A stretch of DNA of 22,621 bases from Chara braunii (GCA_003427395.1 BFEA01000308.1:990169-1012789), one strand, 5' to 3'. Positions 8,921 through 17,425 are shown, counted from the first letter of the stretch. A program made the numbers and translations. The notes: generated from the letters alone by a model not told the origin.

Positions 8921-9649
8921 ACGAGTGTCTGCAGGATCTACCCCCGATCCAGCCCCTTATCCCCTTCTTTTTCACGGTTGAGAACCACAGATGCATGCAG
9001 TATGAATATCGAAACACCGTTTCAAATCACTAACCGCGAGTGCCTAAGGGATCGCGAGTTCCGGGAGTATTGGGAGCACGCGTGTCTATCTGCCCGATCG
9101 AGGGCAGAGCCATTGGAATTTCTATACCCAATGGGAACCAAGCGTATTTGTGAGTGGGATATCGGTCAGACCTTATGACGTATTCCCCACCTTCCTGATT
9201 ACCCCAACCTTTACATGTGTCAGATCGTCGTTGAACCCGACATTGCTATCCTGGAAACCGAATTCTCGCCTTATCACCGTATATTGCCTTTCCACTGCTT
9301 GACCGTTGCCCCTTGGCAGGCTCTCACCCCCTACTGCCCCCCCCCTCCTCCCCGCTTAGAGCGCCTGCAAGACCACGCTTACCGAGCGTCGGGCTTCATC
9401 CGACAAACCCGCTCGGAGATTGAACGACGGGAGCACAGCCTTCGGCTGAGACCGGCCGCATCTGATTCAAAGCTCTGCGATACTCGTCGGCGACGGGTAT
9501 TGAATCAACGAGATAGTCATAGCGTCCCTGAGGTACACATAATACGAATCCGCCCCAATCGACGGAACCAACAGAGGCAATTGTCTCACTCCTCGAAGCC
9601 TAAAACAGAACTTCGTCCCTCGCTTACCCACTTGCATTCATATCCCTAA
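8921..9649 (+). pseudogene. interrupted open reading frame of unknown family
   Basis: One plus-strand frame is open for about 243 codons from after the TAG at 8918-8920 to the TAA ending at 9649, with a single in-frame TGA at 9176-9178. Text on both sides of the TGA looks protein-like: CLRDREFREYWEHACLSARS before it, VVEPDIAILETEFSPYHRI and a basic Arg-rich tail (RRRVLNQRDS, IIRIRPNRRNQQRQ) after it, with a proline cluster CPPPPPRLERLQ between. No ATG opens the first half cleanly. I do not recognise the family. A transposon-derived or host pseudogene, or a misassembled or spliced exon, are all possible. Chance cannot be excluded without codon statistics. Confidence 0.35.
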
Positions 9650-9820
9650 AACTTGGTACCGGAACTCCACCCCCACTTTCCTAAAATCCTTGGCACACCC
9701 CCTTTCCCGCACTTCCAGGCCAACTCTCACTCCAATCAATAAGTCGCGTTGGGCGTGAGGTTAGGGCGTCACAGCGATAAGAGCACTCACTATAAGTGTT
9801 CACCAGTTGTGAAGGCTGCG

Positions 9821-9873
9821 TCTATTGTTGAGAAGCATCACCTGCTGGAAAACGGGTCCAGCGCCCCATTTAC
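9821..9873 (-). mobile_element. retroposon tail repeat, copy 1
   Basis: Matches the family consensus (plus-strand view) TCTATTGGTGGGGAGC, then TCACCTGCTGGAAA, CGGGTCCAGCG, CCCATTTACAA, with a few changes (TCTATTGTTGAGAAGC at the start). Unlike four other copies it has no A-rich tract just beyond it on the minus strand. Confidence 0.75.
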
Positions 9874-10124
9874 AAGTTAAACTAGGAAATGAACAGTATC
9901 TTGTGTATGAGAACACAGAGAAAATGGGATATGCAGTGGAAACGAAAAGAGGCGACTAATGGACAAAATTGACACTGTTCCAATAGACCATTGGAAAGGG
10001 GGTTCTGCCTCTTCAGCTGACCACCAGCCGCCATATGTTGAAGTAGGGCCGAGTGATCTCCCTAGCACATAGAGGCTTCCTGCATCCTCAAGACCCCCCC
10101 TAACCACCACAGGTGGTCTATGGC

Positions 10125-10162
10125 CTGTCTCTTATACACATCTAGATGTGTATAAGAGACAG
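10125..10162. other. Nextera mate-pair junction adapter (assembly artefact)
   Basis: CTGTCTCTTATACACATCT (10125-10143) is followed directly by its exact reverse complement (10144-10162). This is the Tn5 mosaic end used in Nextera libraries. The head-to-head 38-bp form is the circularisation junction of mate-pair libraries. It is synthetic, not genomic. A spurious ORF starting with MCIRDR arises from it. Confidence 0.98.
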
Positions 10163-10210
10163 GGAAGGGACTGAGTCACCTGAACTTACAGAACAGCTCG
10201 GCCCCCTCGT
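10163..10210 (+). repeat. stray copy of the AACTTA-loop hairpin repeat
   Basis: This 48-bp piece between adapter and gap matches 3128-3175 at 45 of 48 positions. Its stem, CTGAGT with GCTCGG, pairs at all six positions when G-T wobbles are allowed. It is either a real dispersed copy or a read fragment misplaced by the mate-pair join. Confidence 0.85.
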
Positions 10211-10307
10211 NNNNNNNNNNNNNNNNNNNNNNNNNNNNNNNNNNNNNNNNNNNNNNNNNNNNNNNNNNNNNNNNNNNNNNNNNNNNNNNNNNNNNNNNNN
10301 NNNNNNN
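10211..10307. other. assembly gap (97 N)
   Basis: An unresolved run of 97 N, bounded on the left by adapter-linked repeat and on the right by a G-rich tract. All ORFs predicted across it are invalid. Confidence 1.
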
Positions 10308-10310
10308 GAA

Positions 10311-10336
10311 GGGGGAGGGGGGGAGGGGGGGAGGGG
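10311..10336 (+). repeat. G-quadruplex-prone G tract
   Basis: Four G runs (G5, G7, G7, G4) are separated by single A residues, which fits a canonical G4 motif with one-base loops. It abuts the N gap and is a plausible cause of sequencing drop-out there. Confidence 0.9.
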
Positions 10337-11034
10337 AAGAACAGGTTTGGGAAGGTCCGAAGCAGGCCGGAGAGCACCTGAGATGTCCACTGAGGTGGAT
10401 TCGTGAGATGAGAGCTGGTGGTCCCGGACTCCCAGATGAGGTGTTGTCGCAGGTTGTCCTCTTCCTCACCTTTTCAATTTACTGCCCAATCCAGCCTCCC
10501 CTTTCCCCTCGCAGCCAGCCATTGCAGATTTTTTTCGCTGATTGAGTTAAACCCGATCTGGTGAGGTGCCATGAGAGTTGTTCCTTGATTTTTTTCCATT
10601 GAGCAGGGACTCCAGTTTCCACCTGTTGTCATATGATTTTTATGAATTATGGGTCATCTGTACAGGCAGGCTCCTTCGATTTGTAGGACGCAACATCTCC
10701 AAAAAGGGAAAAAAAGGTTCGCAAGCTGCCTGCTTCCCTAGAAAAGCAAAAGAAAATGCATTCTATATTTCAAACGTGCATATAGAGTTTCGAAACTAAA
10801 CAAAAATAGAACCCGCGACCGATGGCATGGTTGTTGCCCATCAGCAACGAGACAACCCGGTAGAGCCTGACCATCCTCAGGATTTGCTTTCTCCAGCGCT
10901 CACTGCTCAATACTGCACAACTCACAGTGGAGTGTGCCTAAGTTTTGTATCCCTCAAGCACTCAGCACAGACACAGACCCATTACAATTGGTCTCGCTCC
11001 ACCGTTTTGTTTTGTTTTTTAACAAATGCTCCAA
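10337..11034. other. non-coding region
   Basis: No supportable gene. The short ORFs here have no recognisable motif. An A/T-rich stretch directly before 11035 is the likely A-rich end (minus-strand view) of the next retroposon copy. Confidence 0.45.
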
Positions 11035-11184
11035 TCTATTCGTGGGGAGCAGCACGTGCTCGAAACGGCGTCCAACGTCCCATAAGGACATACAACTTCA
11101 ACAAGGATTTTTTTTTAGAAAAGTTGAGAAGACCTCCCCCTGCCAGCATTGATTACCTTGGGATCCAGGGGATTAACTGAGCAG
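11035..11184 (-). mobile_element. retroposon tail repeat, copy 2 (with distal block)
   Basis: The core at 11035-11083 (TCTATTCGTGGGGAGCAGCA onward) matches the family. A second conserved block, CATTGATTACC through GGGGATTAACTGAGC (11147-11184), also occurs in copy 6 at 17610-17650 at a similar distance. On the minus strand the core is followed by an A-rich tract (TTTTGTTTTGTTTTTT on plus, about 11006-11021), as expected for a poly(A)-type retroposon 3' end. Confidence 0.75.
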
Positions 11185-11463
11185 GGAACGCCCTTGGATG
11201 GTACTGAAAATGAAAAGAACTATGCAGAAGCCAAGGAATTAGGGAATTTGGAAAAACATGCAACCCCGGAAACACACAACCAGAACAGTCTTGCCTTCGT
11301 CATCGAAAGGAAGAACCTCAAGTTGATCCAGATGGAGTTGGTGGCCAGTGGTTGGTAACCACCAAGATACTCGGCACCAATCGCATCCACCCCAACTCCC
11401 TCCATCCAAATCTCATTTGTCCTCCCAAACCCACTACCGTCTGCTATACACAATTTCATATAG

Positions 11464-12201
11464 TTGTCGTACTATAGCTGTCAGAGACAAGTCGAGTTCG
11501 GGTGTTGCCACGATCTTTTGTCATTCCGTGAGCCAATCACGTGTCGATGTGTTCCCTTGAGTCATGGTGAAGAGTACACGACCTTCACCGAAATCATCGA
11601 CAAGGGTCGTGAGATCATCAAGAGCAACCGGGCTTCCGCACATGAGAAGACAGCATGGCAGCCAACCCATGTCAAGATTGGGTGTTGCCACGATCTTTTG
11701 CCATTCCGTGAGCCAATCATGCGTTGATGTGTTGCCTTGAGTCATGGTGAAGAGTACACGACCTTCGCCGAAATCATCGACAAGGGTCGTGAGATCTTCA
11801 AGAGCAACCAGGCTGCCGCACACGAGAAAACAGCATGGCAGCCGACTCATGTGGAGAAAGGAAAATTTGGTCCGTGTCCGCAGCATGTAGGTGCAGTCCA
11901 ACCGGGCAACATTGTGGAAGACCCGACAACCACCTCAGCATCACGTGAAGGAGATCAGGGGGCCGTCGTCAAGCCGCTACGCAACAACTCCCGTGGAAAA
12001 GGGAAGACGAAAACCGCATTGCCGGCCGGAAATGGGCAACCAGTACCATGGGTCAAGTTCAACTTGACTGACTCACAGGCCGAATACAAGTACCGCAACC
12101 GATAAGACTGCCGTTATTGGTGCAACAGCACCAAGCACAAAACCTCTCAGTGCCAGGATCAAGGCAAGGAGGATGTTCGACCTCAAATCAGCTCAGGAAA
12201 C
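11464..12201 (+). pseudogene. LTR-retrotransposon Gag C-terminal relic with zinc knuckle
   Basis: A single plus-strand frame is readable from 11464 to a TGA at 12199-12201, broken by a TGA at 11725-11727 and a TAA at 12103-12105. It encodes a capsid-like segment (SHGEEYTTF, EIIDKGREI, AHEKTAWQPTHV), then a Lys/Arg- and Gly-rich linker. Next comes a CCHC zinc knuckle just after the TAA: C-RYW-C-NSTK-H-KTSQ-C. The spacing is CX3CX4HX4C, one residue longer in the first gap than the usual CX2CX4HX4C. Such knuckles bind the element's RNA in Gag particles. The SHGEEYTTF segment occurs twice because of a 180-bp tandem duplication. I place it with plant-type LTR retrotransposon Gag from the zinc knuckle and the protease that follows. 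Confidence 0.65.
11500..11859. repeat. 180-bp tandem duplication inside gag relic
   Basis: GGTGTTGCCACGATCTTTTG starts at 11501 and again at 11681. The two 180-bp copies are very similar over their full length (I estimate above 90 percent). The period is a multiple of three, so the Gag frame is preserved across the junction. Confidence 0.95.
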
Positions 12202-12329
12202 TGAGCTGCACAGGAGGTGAGGCGACTCCACCTCTCACTCCGCCAGATTCGGCTGCCTTGCTAGCAACCTCCTACACATCTGGGGAGGAGGCGCATGTTG
12301 CAAATCCTCGGTAATCTTACGAGCCCCAC

Positions 12330-12911
12330 TTGGTCTTACCGTTGGACCAGCCACTCCACGTGCAACAATCCACCGCATGCAAAGTTTCACCACCATCGAC
12401 AACCGATTCGGCAACTTCGCCGCCAACTTTCGTTGGGGATTCAACGTCATGGTCAAGACTTAAGGAGCTTGACCCGTTGATGTTCACAGACTTCCAATGG
12501 ATGCCCCTTCCCCCGTCCGTTCGATTGTCGAAACCACATTGCAACTTGCTCATGCCACAATTGCGGGATTACTTGCACAATACAGTACCAGCTCCGTTAA
12601 CGGACGCCGGAGTAGAGGTTGTCAACCTTCGCGACTACCTTGCAAAGATTGACCGCGAGTTCAAAACATAACGGTATGATGACATCAGCGCGCCATTGTT
12701 GTACATACGCATTCAGATCGGAGAGGCGACCTGCAGCGCTTTGATCGATTGCGGCGCTACTCGCAACACTATGAGCCAACACTTCATGGTCAACCGGTGC
12801 ATTGATTCCGCCCCCGTGTGCTTTGCCCCGCATGCAAGCGACGTCGTGTCCTTCGACAGTTTGGACGCAAAGTTAGCATCTGCACCGCTAATCTATGCCG
12901 ACTACGAGTGA
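12330..12911 (+). pseudogene. retropepsin (aspartic protease) relic of LTR retrotransposon
   Basis: One plus-strand frame runs from about 12330 to the TGA at 12909-12911, broken by a TAA at 12669-12671. The first part is a linker (QLRDYLHNTVPAPLTD, NLRDYLAKIDREF). After the TAA comes the start of a retropepsin: YIRIQIGEATCSALIDCGAT, then RNTMSQHFM. The active-site motif is D-C-G-A in place of the common D-S/T-G-A. DCGA does occur in plant LTR elements to my knowledge. This protease would cleave the element's polyprotein. The fold is cut short after about 80 residues, with no flap or C-terminal half visible, and no reverse transcriptase or integrase follows. The frame is offset from the Gag relic upstream, so at least one frameshift or deletion separates them. 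The element is dead. Confidence 0.7.
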
Positions 12912-13084
12912 CGAAGACTAGCTAAGGAAGCTTCACAACATGCCCCTCCCACCCGGACTTTGGTCCCTCCCTCCGACAGGCAGCTTCGCCCTCGCAGGCA
13001 AGCTCGGTCTTTCACGGGGGGGGTTTGTGGCATACTATGCACCACACGGGTCTGCAAGGCCCGATCAGACAGAAAAGTAAGGGC

Positions 13085-13156
13085 ATTCCAGGCCCTGTGT
13101 CGTTTCAGCCTAAAAAGGGCCCTCCAGGCCGTGAGTCTTTTCAGCCTGAAAAGGAG
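13085..13156. repeat. 36-bp direct duplication
   Basis: CCAGGCC recurs at 13088 and 13124, followed in both copies by a TTTCAGCCT(A/G)AAAAGG block. That gives a 36-bp period over two copies. Confidence 0.8.
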
Positions 13157-13318
13157 GGTCATTTTCAGGCCCTCATAAGATTGACCTGCCCTGAAACATA
13201 GGCACCAGACCAGGGTTTTAGCACAGGCCATTTTTGGGTCTGTTTCAAGACAACCTTTGTTTGAACTTCAACGCCAGGGTCTGGCACATTTTGGCATTGG
13301 CAAGAGCAGCCTCCCTGC

Positions 13319-13346
13319 CGGACCAGCACTATATAGTACTGGTCCG
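13319..13346. promoter_or_regulatory. 28-bp palindrome with TATA-like core
   Basis: Arms CGGACCAG (13319-13326) and CTGGTCCG (13339-13346) are exact complements. The centre ACTATATAGT (13328-13337) is itself a perfect palindrome. Only one pair (C13327/A13338) breaks the symmetry. The core CTATATAG could serve as a TATA box, possibly in both directions. No transcript could be assigned. Confidence 0.6.
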
Positions 13347-13489
13347 CCAGGCATTTCACATGTAGTTCACGGGCACTTCACGTGCAGGAGGCAGGAGGTA
13401 GTCTTCAGGATTCGGCAGCAGCACTCTCGAGGAGCGCTGCAGTAGTAGTAGTAGCGCTAGCGCTGGGCACTATTAGGAGCTAGCGTAGT

Positions 13490-13720
13490 GTTGGAGAGAG
13501 AGAGAGATGGTTGGTGGAGGCCAGGGAGACTTACCGGTGGCGCCATAGCTCCAGCTTCTTCTTCGATGTACCTGCAACAAGGCGCCACCTTCACAGGTTA
13601 GTACCGGACTGAGAGAGAGAGAGAGTTCTTCTTCATCCTCTTCTAAGTCCACCATCTCTCCCTCACCCTCTCGCTACCTAACTTCTCAGTATCTGCAGAC
13701 TACGAGAGAGAGAGAGAGAT
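13490..13720. repeat. three spaced GAGAGA tracts
   Basis: Short (GA)6-8 tracts occur near 13494-13507, 13610-13625 and 13704-13719. GAGA tracts can bind plant BBR/BPC proteins, but with 80-bp GA microsatellites nearby they may simply reflect microsatellite turnover. Confidence 0.7.
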
Positions 13721-14274
13721 TGGTGACTTTGGGACTTGACAACATTTGGATCCAGACTCCACATTGGGATTGAGACATCGGAAGAGGGATTATTTGGGAC
13801 CTACACCGAAGACTTGGTGTTGACGACATTCCCATCTTCCCCTCTTCTTCGTCTAACCCCCCTCTTCTTCGTCTGTGTATAGTTGGGGACTGGCGCATTC
13901 TTCCTGTGTGAGCGCCAGGCCCCTTCACACCATGGAATGATGATGATGTATGTTTGGTCTGCATTGCAACATTGATTGTTCGGATCATTGGTATATTAGC
14001 CTTCTGCTGCGCTATCTTGTACTCTGTGAGAGAGGTCGGTTCTTGTTCTGGCCTGCACCTTTACGGTATGCGGCAAAAGAACTATAAGAGCACTACAAGG
14101 CAGCAGTTTGTCGGCCCAGGCTCCAGGCGGACTATCCTATCCTATTTTGTGTTCGAACGGCGGCTGGCTTCGACCACCCTCCATATAACAACTTTTGCCG
14201 TATAGCTGGGAACTATACAGAATCGTTCGTATGCTGAATCTGGAGGGTGCCATCTGACAAGTATATACACGGAG

Positions 14275-14522
14275 TTTTTATTTATTCATTTATTTATTTA
14301 TTTATTTAAAAATGCAGTCCCCTGCAGTGCTAGTGGTGCTGGTAAGAGCAGGCACCGTTAGCACCTGGGGAGAGGCTCCATCTATTGGAGGGGAGCATTA
14401 CCTGCTGGAAAACGGGTCCAGCGTACCAAATACAGAATGAATTGGAGAATTGTCCAAAAGGGGATCTGAGAGATGACCACTGGACTTAAGTACTATAGGA
14501 GCTGGAGCATTGACTGAGCAGG
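14275..14522 (-). mobile_element. retroposon tail repeat, copy 3, with (AAAT)n tail
   Basis: The core at 14381-14433 (TCTATTGGAGGGGAGC, CCTGCTGGAAAACGGGTCC) matches the family. On the minus strand it continues about 70 bp and ends in (AAAT)n (14275-14308 on plus as TTTA repeats), a typical LINE/SINE 3' tail. A remnant of the distal block, CATTGACTGAGCAGG, lies at 14508-14522. Confidence 0.75.
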
Positions 14523-15370
14523 TAGACGGAGAGGGGACAAGAACCTCTTCACCCTGTGTCAGGCGCGGTACATTTTGTATGGTAAGTGGAGAGACGTCCA
14601 ACTATACGAAATTGTACAGCGGACAGTAGTGGAGCAAGACCCTATGTTTCGTCTGATTTTCGACTCCTTTCTTTCCATAAAAAAATGCATATTTTTTTCC
14701 GGAACCCCCCTTTCAACACCATGAGGGCTTCAATATTATCTGGGTCGACAGCGACGACAGGTTGAAAAATCCATTTGCTACCCTTGCATCCATAGATGCT
14801 GAGAATTTGCACGTGAGATGGTTTCATTGCAAATCATGACCAACCCCAAAAGAGACAAGAAAATCAACAAGATAGAAAACCAACAAAAGAAAGAGATGCA
14901 CTCCATGACATGCCAGATCCTCCTTCCCATCCACTCCTTCACCCCCCCATTCCCCTGATGTTCAAAAGGGAAAAGAAAAAGCGCAAATTGCAGATAAGAA
15001 CAAGTTATTCCACTATTATGGCCTCCTATAATACGTATCTAGCAGATGATTGGTTAAAAGAAAACAAGTTATTCTAAATTAAATTTAAGTAAAACTGTAA
15101 AATTAATAATTATCCATCCATCCATTACGGCGCAGGATGTATCTAACCTATATTCTTAAAGGGCACCTCACTCACCTTTTGGGCCATATTTTCGACTCCA
15201 CTCTTTTTTTCCTTCATGTTTTTGCGTCCACATCACTTGAGCAGAGATAGGCAGAAGGGCGATGGTCGTGCCGCAGCGACTTTGTCATGCAAAGATGTAT
15301 ACTCTGTGAGAGTAGCCAAGTAGTAAGTACATCTTTTCTTTTGTTTTCTTTTTCACTTTAAACCTCCTTT
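14523..15370. other. non-coding region, AT-rich
   Basis: No gene is supported. Short minus-strand ORFs lack motifs. 15000-15130 is strongly AT-rich. T-rich sequence at about 15330-15358 is the likely A-rich end of retroposon copy 4 on the minus strand. Confidence 0.45.
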
Positions 15371-15420
15371 GTATTGGTGGGGAGCGTCACCTGATGGAAA
15401 GGAAACGGCCAAGCGTCCCT
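15371..15420 (-). mobile_element. retroposon tail repeat, copy 4
   Basis: GTATTGGTGGGGAGCGTCAC then CTGATGGAAA and AAGCGTCCCT match the family with a small insertion in the middle. The T-rich stretch just before it on plus (about 15330-15358) fits a decayed poly(A) tail on the minus strand. Confidence 0.75.
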
Positions 15421-15446
15421 CGGAAGGTAACATATTTGATCTACTT

Positions 15447-15613
15447 GGGGCGTGGTCCCACTAGCAAAGAGGATCATATCGAATGCCTGAATCTGGACGA
15501 GTTTATGGAGATGTGCAGGAAATCGAGATTGAACTGCTTTTCTGCATCTGTGCTTGAAACACATCCAGATTCAGGAGCTCGATGCTATCCTTTTTGCTAG
15601 TGGGACCTCGGCC
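15447..15613. repeat. imperfect inverted duplication (hairpin, ~78-nt arms)
   Basis: GGTCCCACTAGCAAAGAGGA (15454-15473) is mirrored by the reverse complement of 15587-15606. Similarity then continues inward (CTGAATCTGGA in both arms) almost to the centre near 15530, leaving a small loop. Both arms read as the same peptide on opposite strands: GRGPTSKEDHIECLNLD on plus and GRGPTSKKDSIELLNLD on minus. An originally coding segment was therefore duplicated head to head. A transcript would fold into a long imperfect hairpin like a young plant MIR or siRNA locus. The parent gene was not identified. Confidence 0.8.
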
Positions 15614-16138
15614 TTGGAGCATGTTAAGTCTGAGACAATCTGACAGACATCCTAGAGGGGCAGGCCTCTCGCATAAAGGGAGTAGCACCAGTGGGGTTTG
15701 GCCCCTAGATGAAGTACCTCCAGGCCATTGTGACATTCTAAACTTTCCAATTGATCTTTGCAGACAATTATCAGAAGAAGATACTCGTGGGCTGTGGCAT
15801 ACTCACACTTCTTTTCAAAGTTAATAATTTGCCGCAAAAGACATTCAGCATCACACACTGCAGGCTTCCCTCGGTTATTGCCGAAGGACCATGAAACAGT
15901 GGCAGTGATTGCTTCCTTTGGAGGAAGGAATTTACCTCTGCTTCCCCGCTGTCCTACCTACACCTAACTCCCTCCAACCACCCTAGGCTTCTCCACACTC
16001 TGCCCAGTGCCCTCACTTTGGTCCTCTCAGTCCAATTCGACCCCATGCTCTCCTCGTGAATTACGAGAGCTGATGCAGAAGGCCTGCATTTGTTTGGAAA
16101 GCTTGGCTCATGACTTATCTACTTGATGCCTCCCTCCA
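15614..16138. other. non-coding region
   Basis: No supportable gene, repeat family or RNA gene was recognised in this stretch. The short ORFs on both strands lack known motifs. Confidence 0.45.
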
Positions 16139-16142
16139 TTAA

Positions 16143-16343
16143 ACCATCAGTACTTGACCCATATATCAGCCGGGGGCATTTCCTGTCAACGTGGCGCGAC
16201 TGATGGGCTTCGGCCTACCGGACCACAACAGCTGGAGGCGCCAGCCAAAAGAGAAACGAAACAACGCGCCAGCGGCTCGGCAAAACTTGGCGCGCAGGGC
16301 GTTTCCCGACTCGACATCAATAGCTGGGCCAAGTACTGGTGGT
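16143..16343. mobile_element. 201-bp TIR element flanked by TTAA
   Basis: ACCATCAGTACTTG (16143-16156) and CAAGTACTGGTGGT (16330-16343) are terminal inverted repeats matching at 13 of 14 positions. They are directly flanked by TTAA at 16139-16142 and 16344-16347. TTAA duplication is the signature of piggyBac-type insertion, though some other small elements also use it. No transposase is encoded, so this would be a non-autonomous MITE. Confidence 0.65.
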
Positions 16344-16401
16344 TTAATACTGAGGGACCCAAGACATCAACAATGGTTGCTTCCTGGAAAGGCAGGATTA
16401 A

Positions 16402-16566
16402 ATCACCAGTATTCGTCCCATATATCGGCCGCGGGTGTTTGGCGCCACAATTTTGGGGGCCTTTGCGGCCAATGACGATTTTCATCAACGGCCGGTGCCG
16501 GTTCATTTTTCGGCCGCACAGGTTGTTCCCAGGGTTGGAGAAACATGCCTCATAAGTACTGGTGTT
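16402..16566. mobile_element. 165-bp related TIR element flanked by TTAA
   Basis: ATCACCAGTATTCG (16402-16415) and TAAGTACTGGTGTT (16553-16566) are inverted repeats matching at 10 of 14. TTAA flanks lie at 16398-16401 and 16567-16570. Its left 43 bp resembles that of the element at 16143 (shared CCCATATATC then GCCG). It looks like a second, more decayed copy 55 bp away. Confidence 0.5.
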
Positions 16567-17299
16567 TTAACCTTTCGTCCACCCCTGTATTCCTTGGACA
16601 TCTATTGCCAATGACATCCTGCTAGATTTTCCCCCTCATGTTCTTCCTCCCAGTAGCACTACCGTCTTCCCCCGAACACAACGCAACCTCATCTTGGCTG
16701 TATCTGGCCGGAAATATAACTCGTATACATTCATTTTTTTTTAGGGTGCCTTATGTTCCGGGTAGGCTGTTTCCTGTATGGGAAGTGGAAGCTAGAGCTG
16801 ACCCAGTGGGCCTGTTGAAGAGTTTCTCCTGGTAGCCTATTCCTTAAATTCTCCCCTCTGCTGAGAAAATCCCAATTGAGAGTGGCCCTCTTTTTTTTTC
16901 TGAAACAACGGTAGACGTGGCATGTTTTCAAAACCCTAAAGGCAAAAAAAACTTGCTCCAGCAAAGAAACCACGTGCCAACTCGAAATGAGCGATTTCGG
17001 TCCAAAGTTATTCGTTGGGCTTTTTTTTTTTTTTTTTTTTCCCCACTCAGTCTGACACCACGGCGGACCCCTAAAAATATGACACCCGGTATGACACCAT
17101 GGCCATCGGTACTTCCCTCGCCTTTTCGAACTCCGCGCGGTTTTCGTTGCTGACGCATGTTTTTTTTGGCCATTCGATACGCAAAGGTGACATGAACGTA
17201 CTTACCCCTTTTTTTTTTTCACCAATTTACCGGGGCTGGGTCTACTATGGGGAGTAGTATGAGTACCGTCCCATAATAATTCCTGCACGGCTGCTCCAG
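16567..17299. other. non-coding region with T tracts
   Basis: No gene is supported. A T20 run lies at 17021-17040 and shorter T runs near 16733, 16890, 17160 and 17209. These may be poly(A) remnants of minus-strand retroposons. GACACC recurs three times near 17053-17098. Confidence 0.45.
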
Positions 17300-17340
17300 T
17301 CTATTGGTGGGGAGTGTCACCTGCTGGAAACCGTCCCAGA
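17300..17340 (-). mobile_element. retroposon tail repeat, copy 5
   Basis: TCTATTGGTGGGGAGTGTCA then CCTGCTGGAAACCG matches the family core, then breaks off. A T10 run about 80 bp upstream on plus (17209-17219) could be its tail. Confidence 0.7.
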
Positions 17341-17423
17341 TATATTGTTCTCATCCTTCGGCAGTTATTTGAGGGTGTTGCGGACAGTCCACCCCCAGCC
17401 AGACAACTTCTTCTTCTTCTTCT

Positions 17424-17425
<2 letters not shown>

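Larger units (their letters stand above)
12912..14380. other. non-coding region downstream of gag/protease relic
   Basis: No gene is supported. It contains a 36-bp duplication, a 28-bp TATA-centred palindrome, an AGT microsatellite (13439-13454), three GAGAGA tracts and a (TTTA)n tract (about 14275-14308). CCCTCTTCTTCGTCT occurs twice near 13842-13875. A short TTG-initiated ORF (13954-14205) begins with a hydrophobic stretch but has no other support. Part of this could be an LTR or leader of the element upstream, but I could not find a matching second LTR. Confidence 0.45.

Noticed and set aside
10146-10469. ORFs across the adapter and N gap (MCIRDR..., SLSLIHI)
   Set aside because: They arise from synthetic adapter sequence and unknown bases.
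10827-11180. Plus-strand ORF containing WGAARARNGVQRP
   Set aside because: The peptide is the antisense translation of the retroposon tail repeat. Similar text appears at other copies for that reason alone.
13954-14205. Small ORF with hydrophobic N-terminal stretch
   Set aside because: It starts at TTG, has no in-frame ATG or motif, and its length is within chance.
13026-14270. LTR of the gag/protease element
   Set aside because: No second matching copy, primer-binding site or polypurine tract could be identified.
17021-17040. T20 run as a Pol III terminator
   Set aside because: No Pol III gene lies upstream. A retroposon poly(A) remnant on the minus strand is the simpler explanation.
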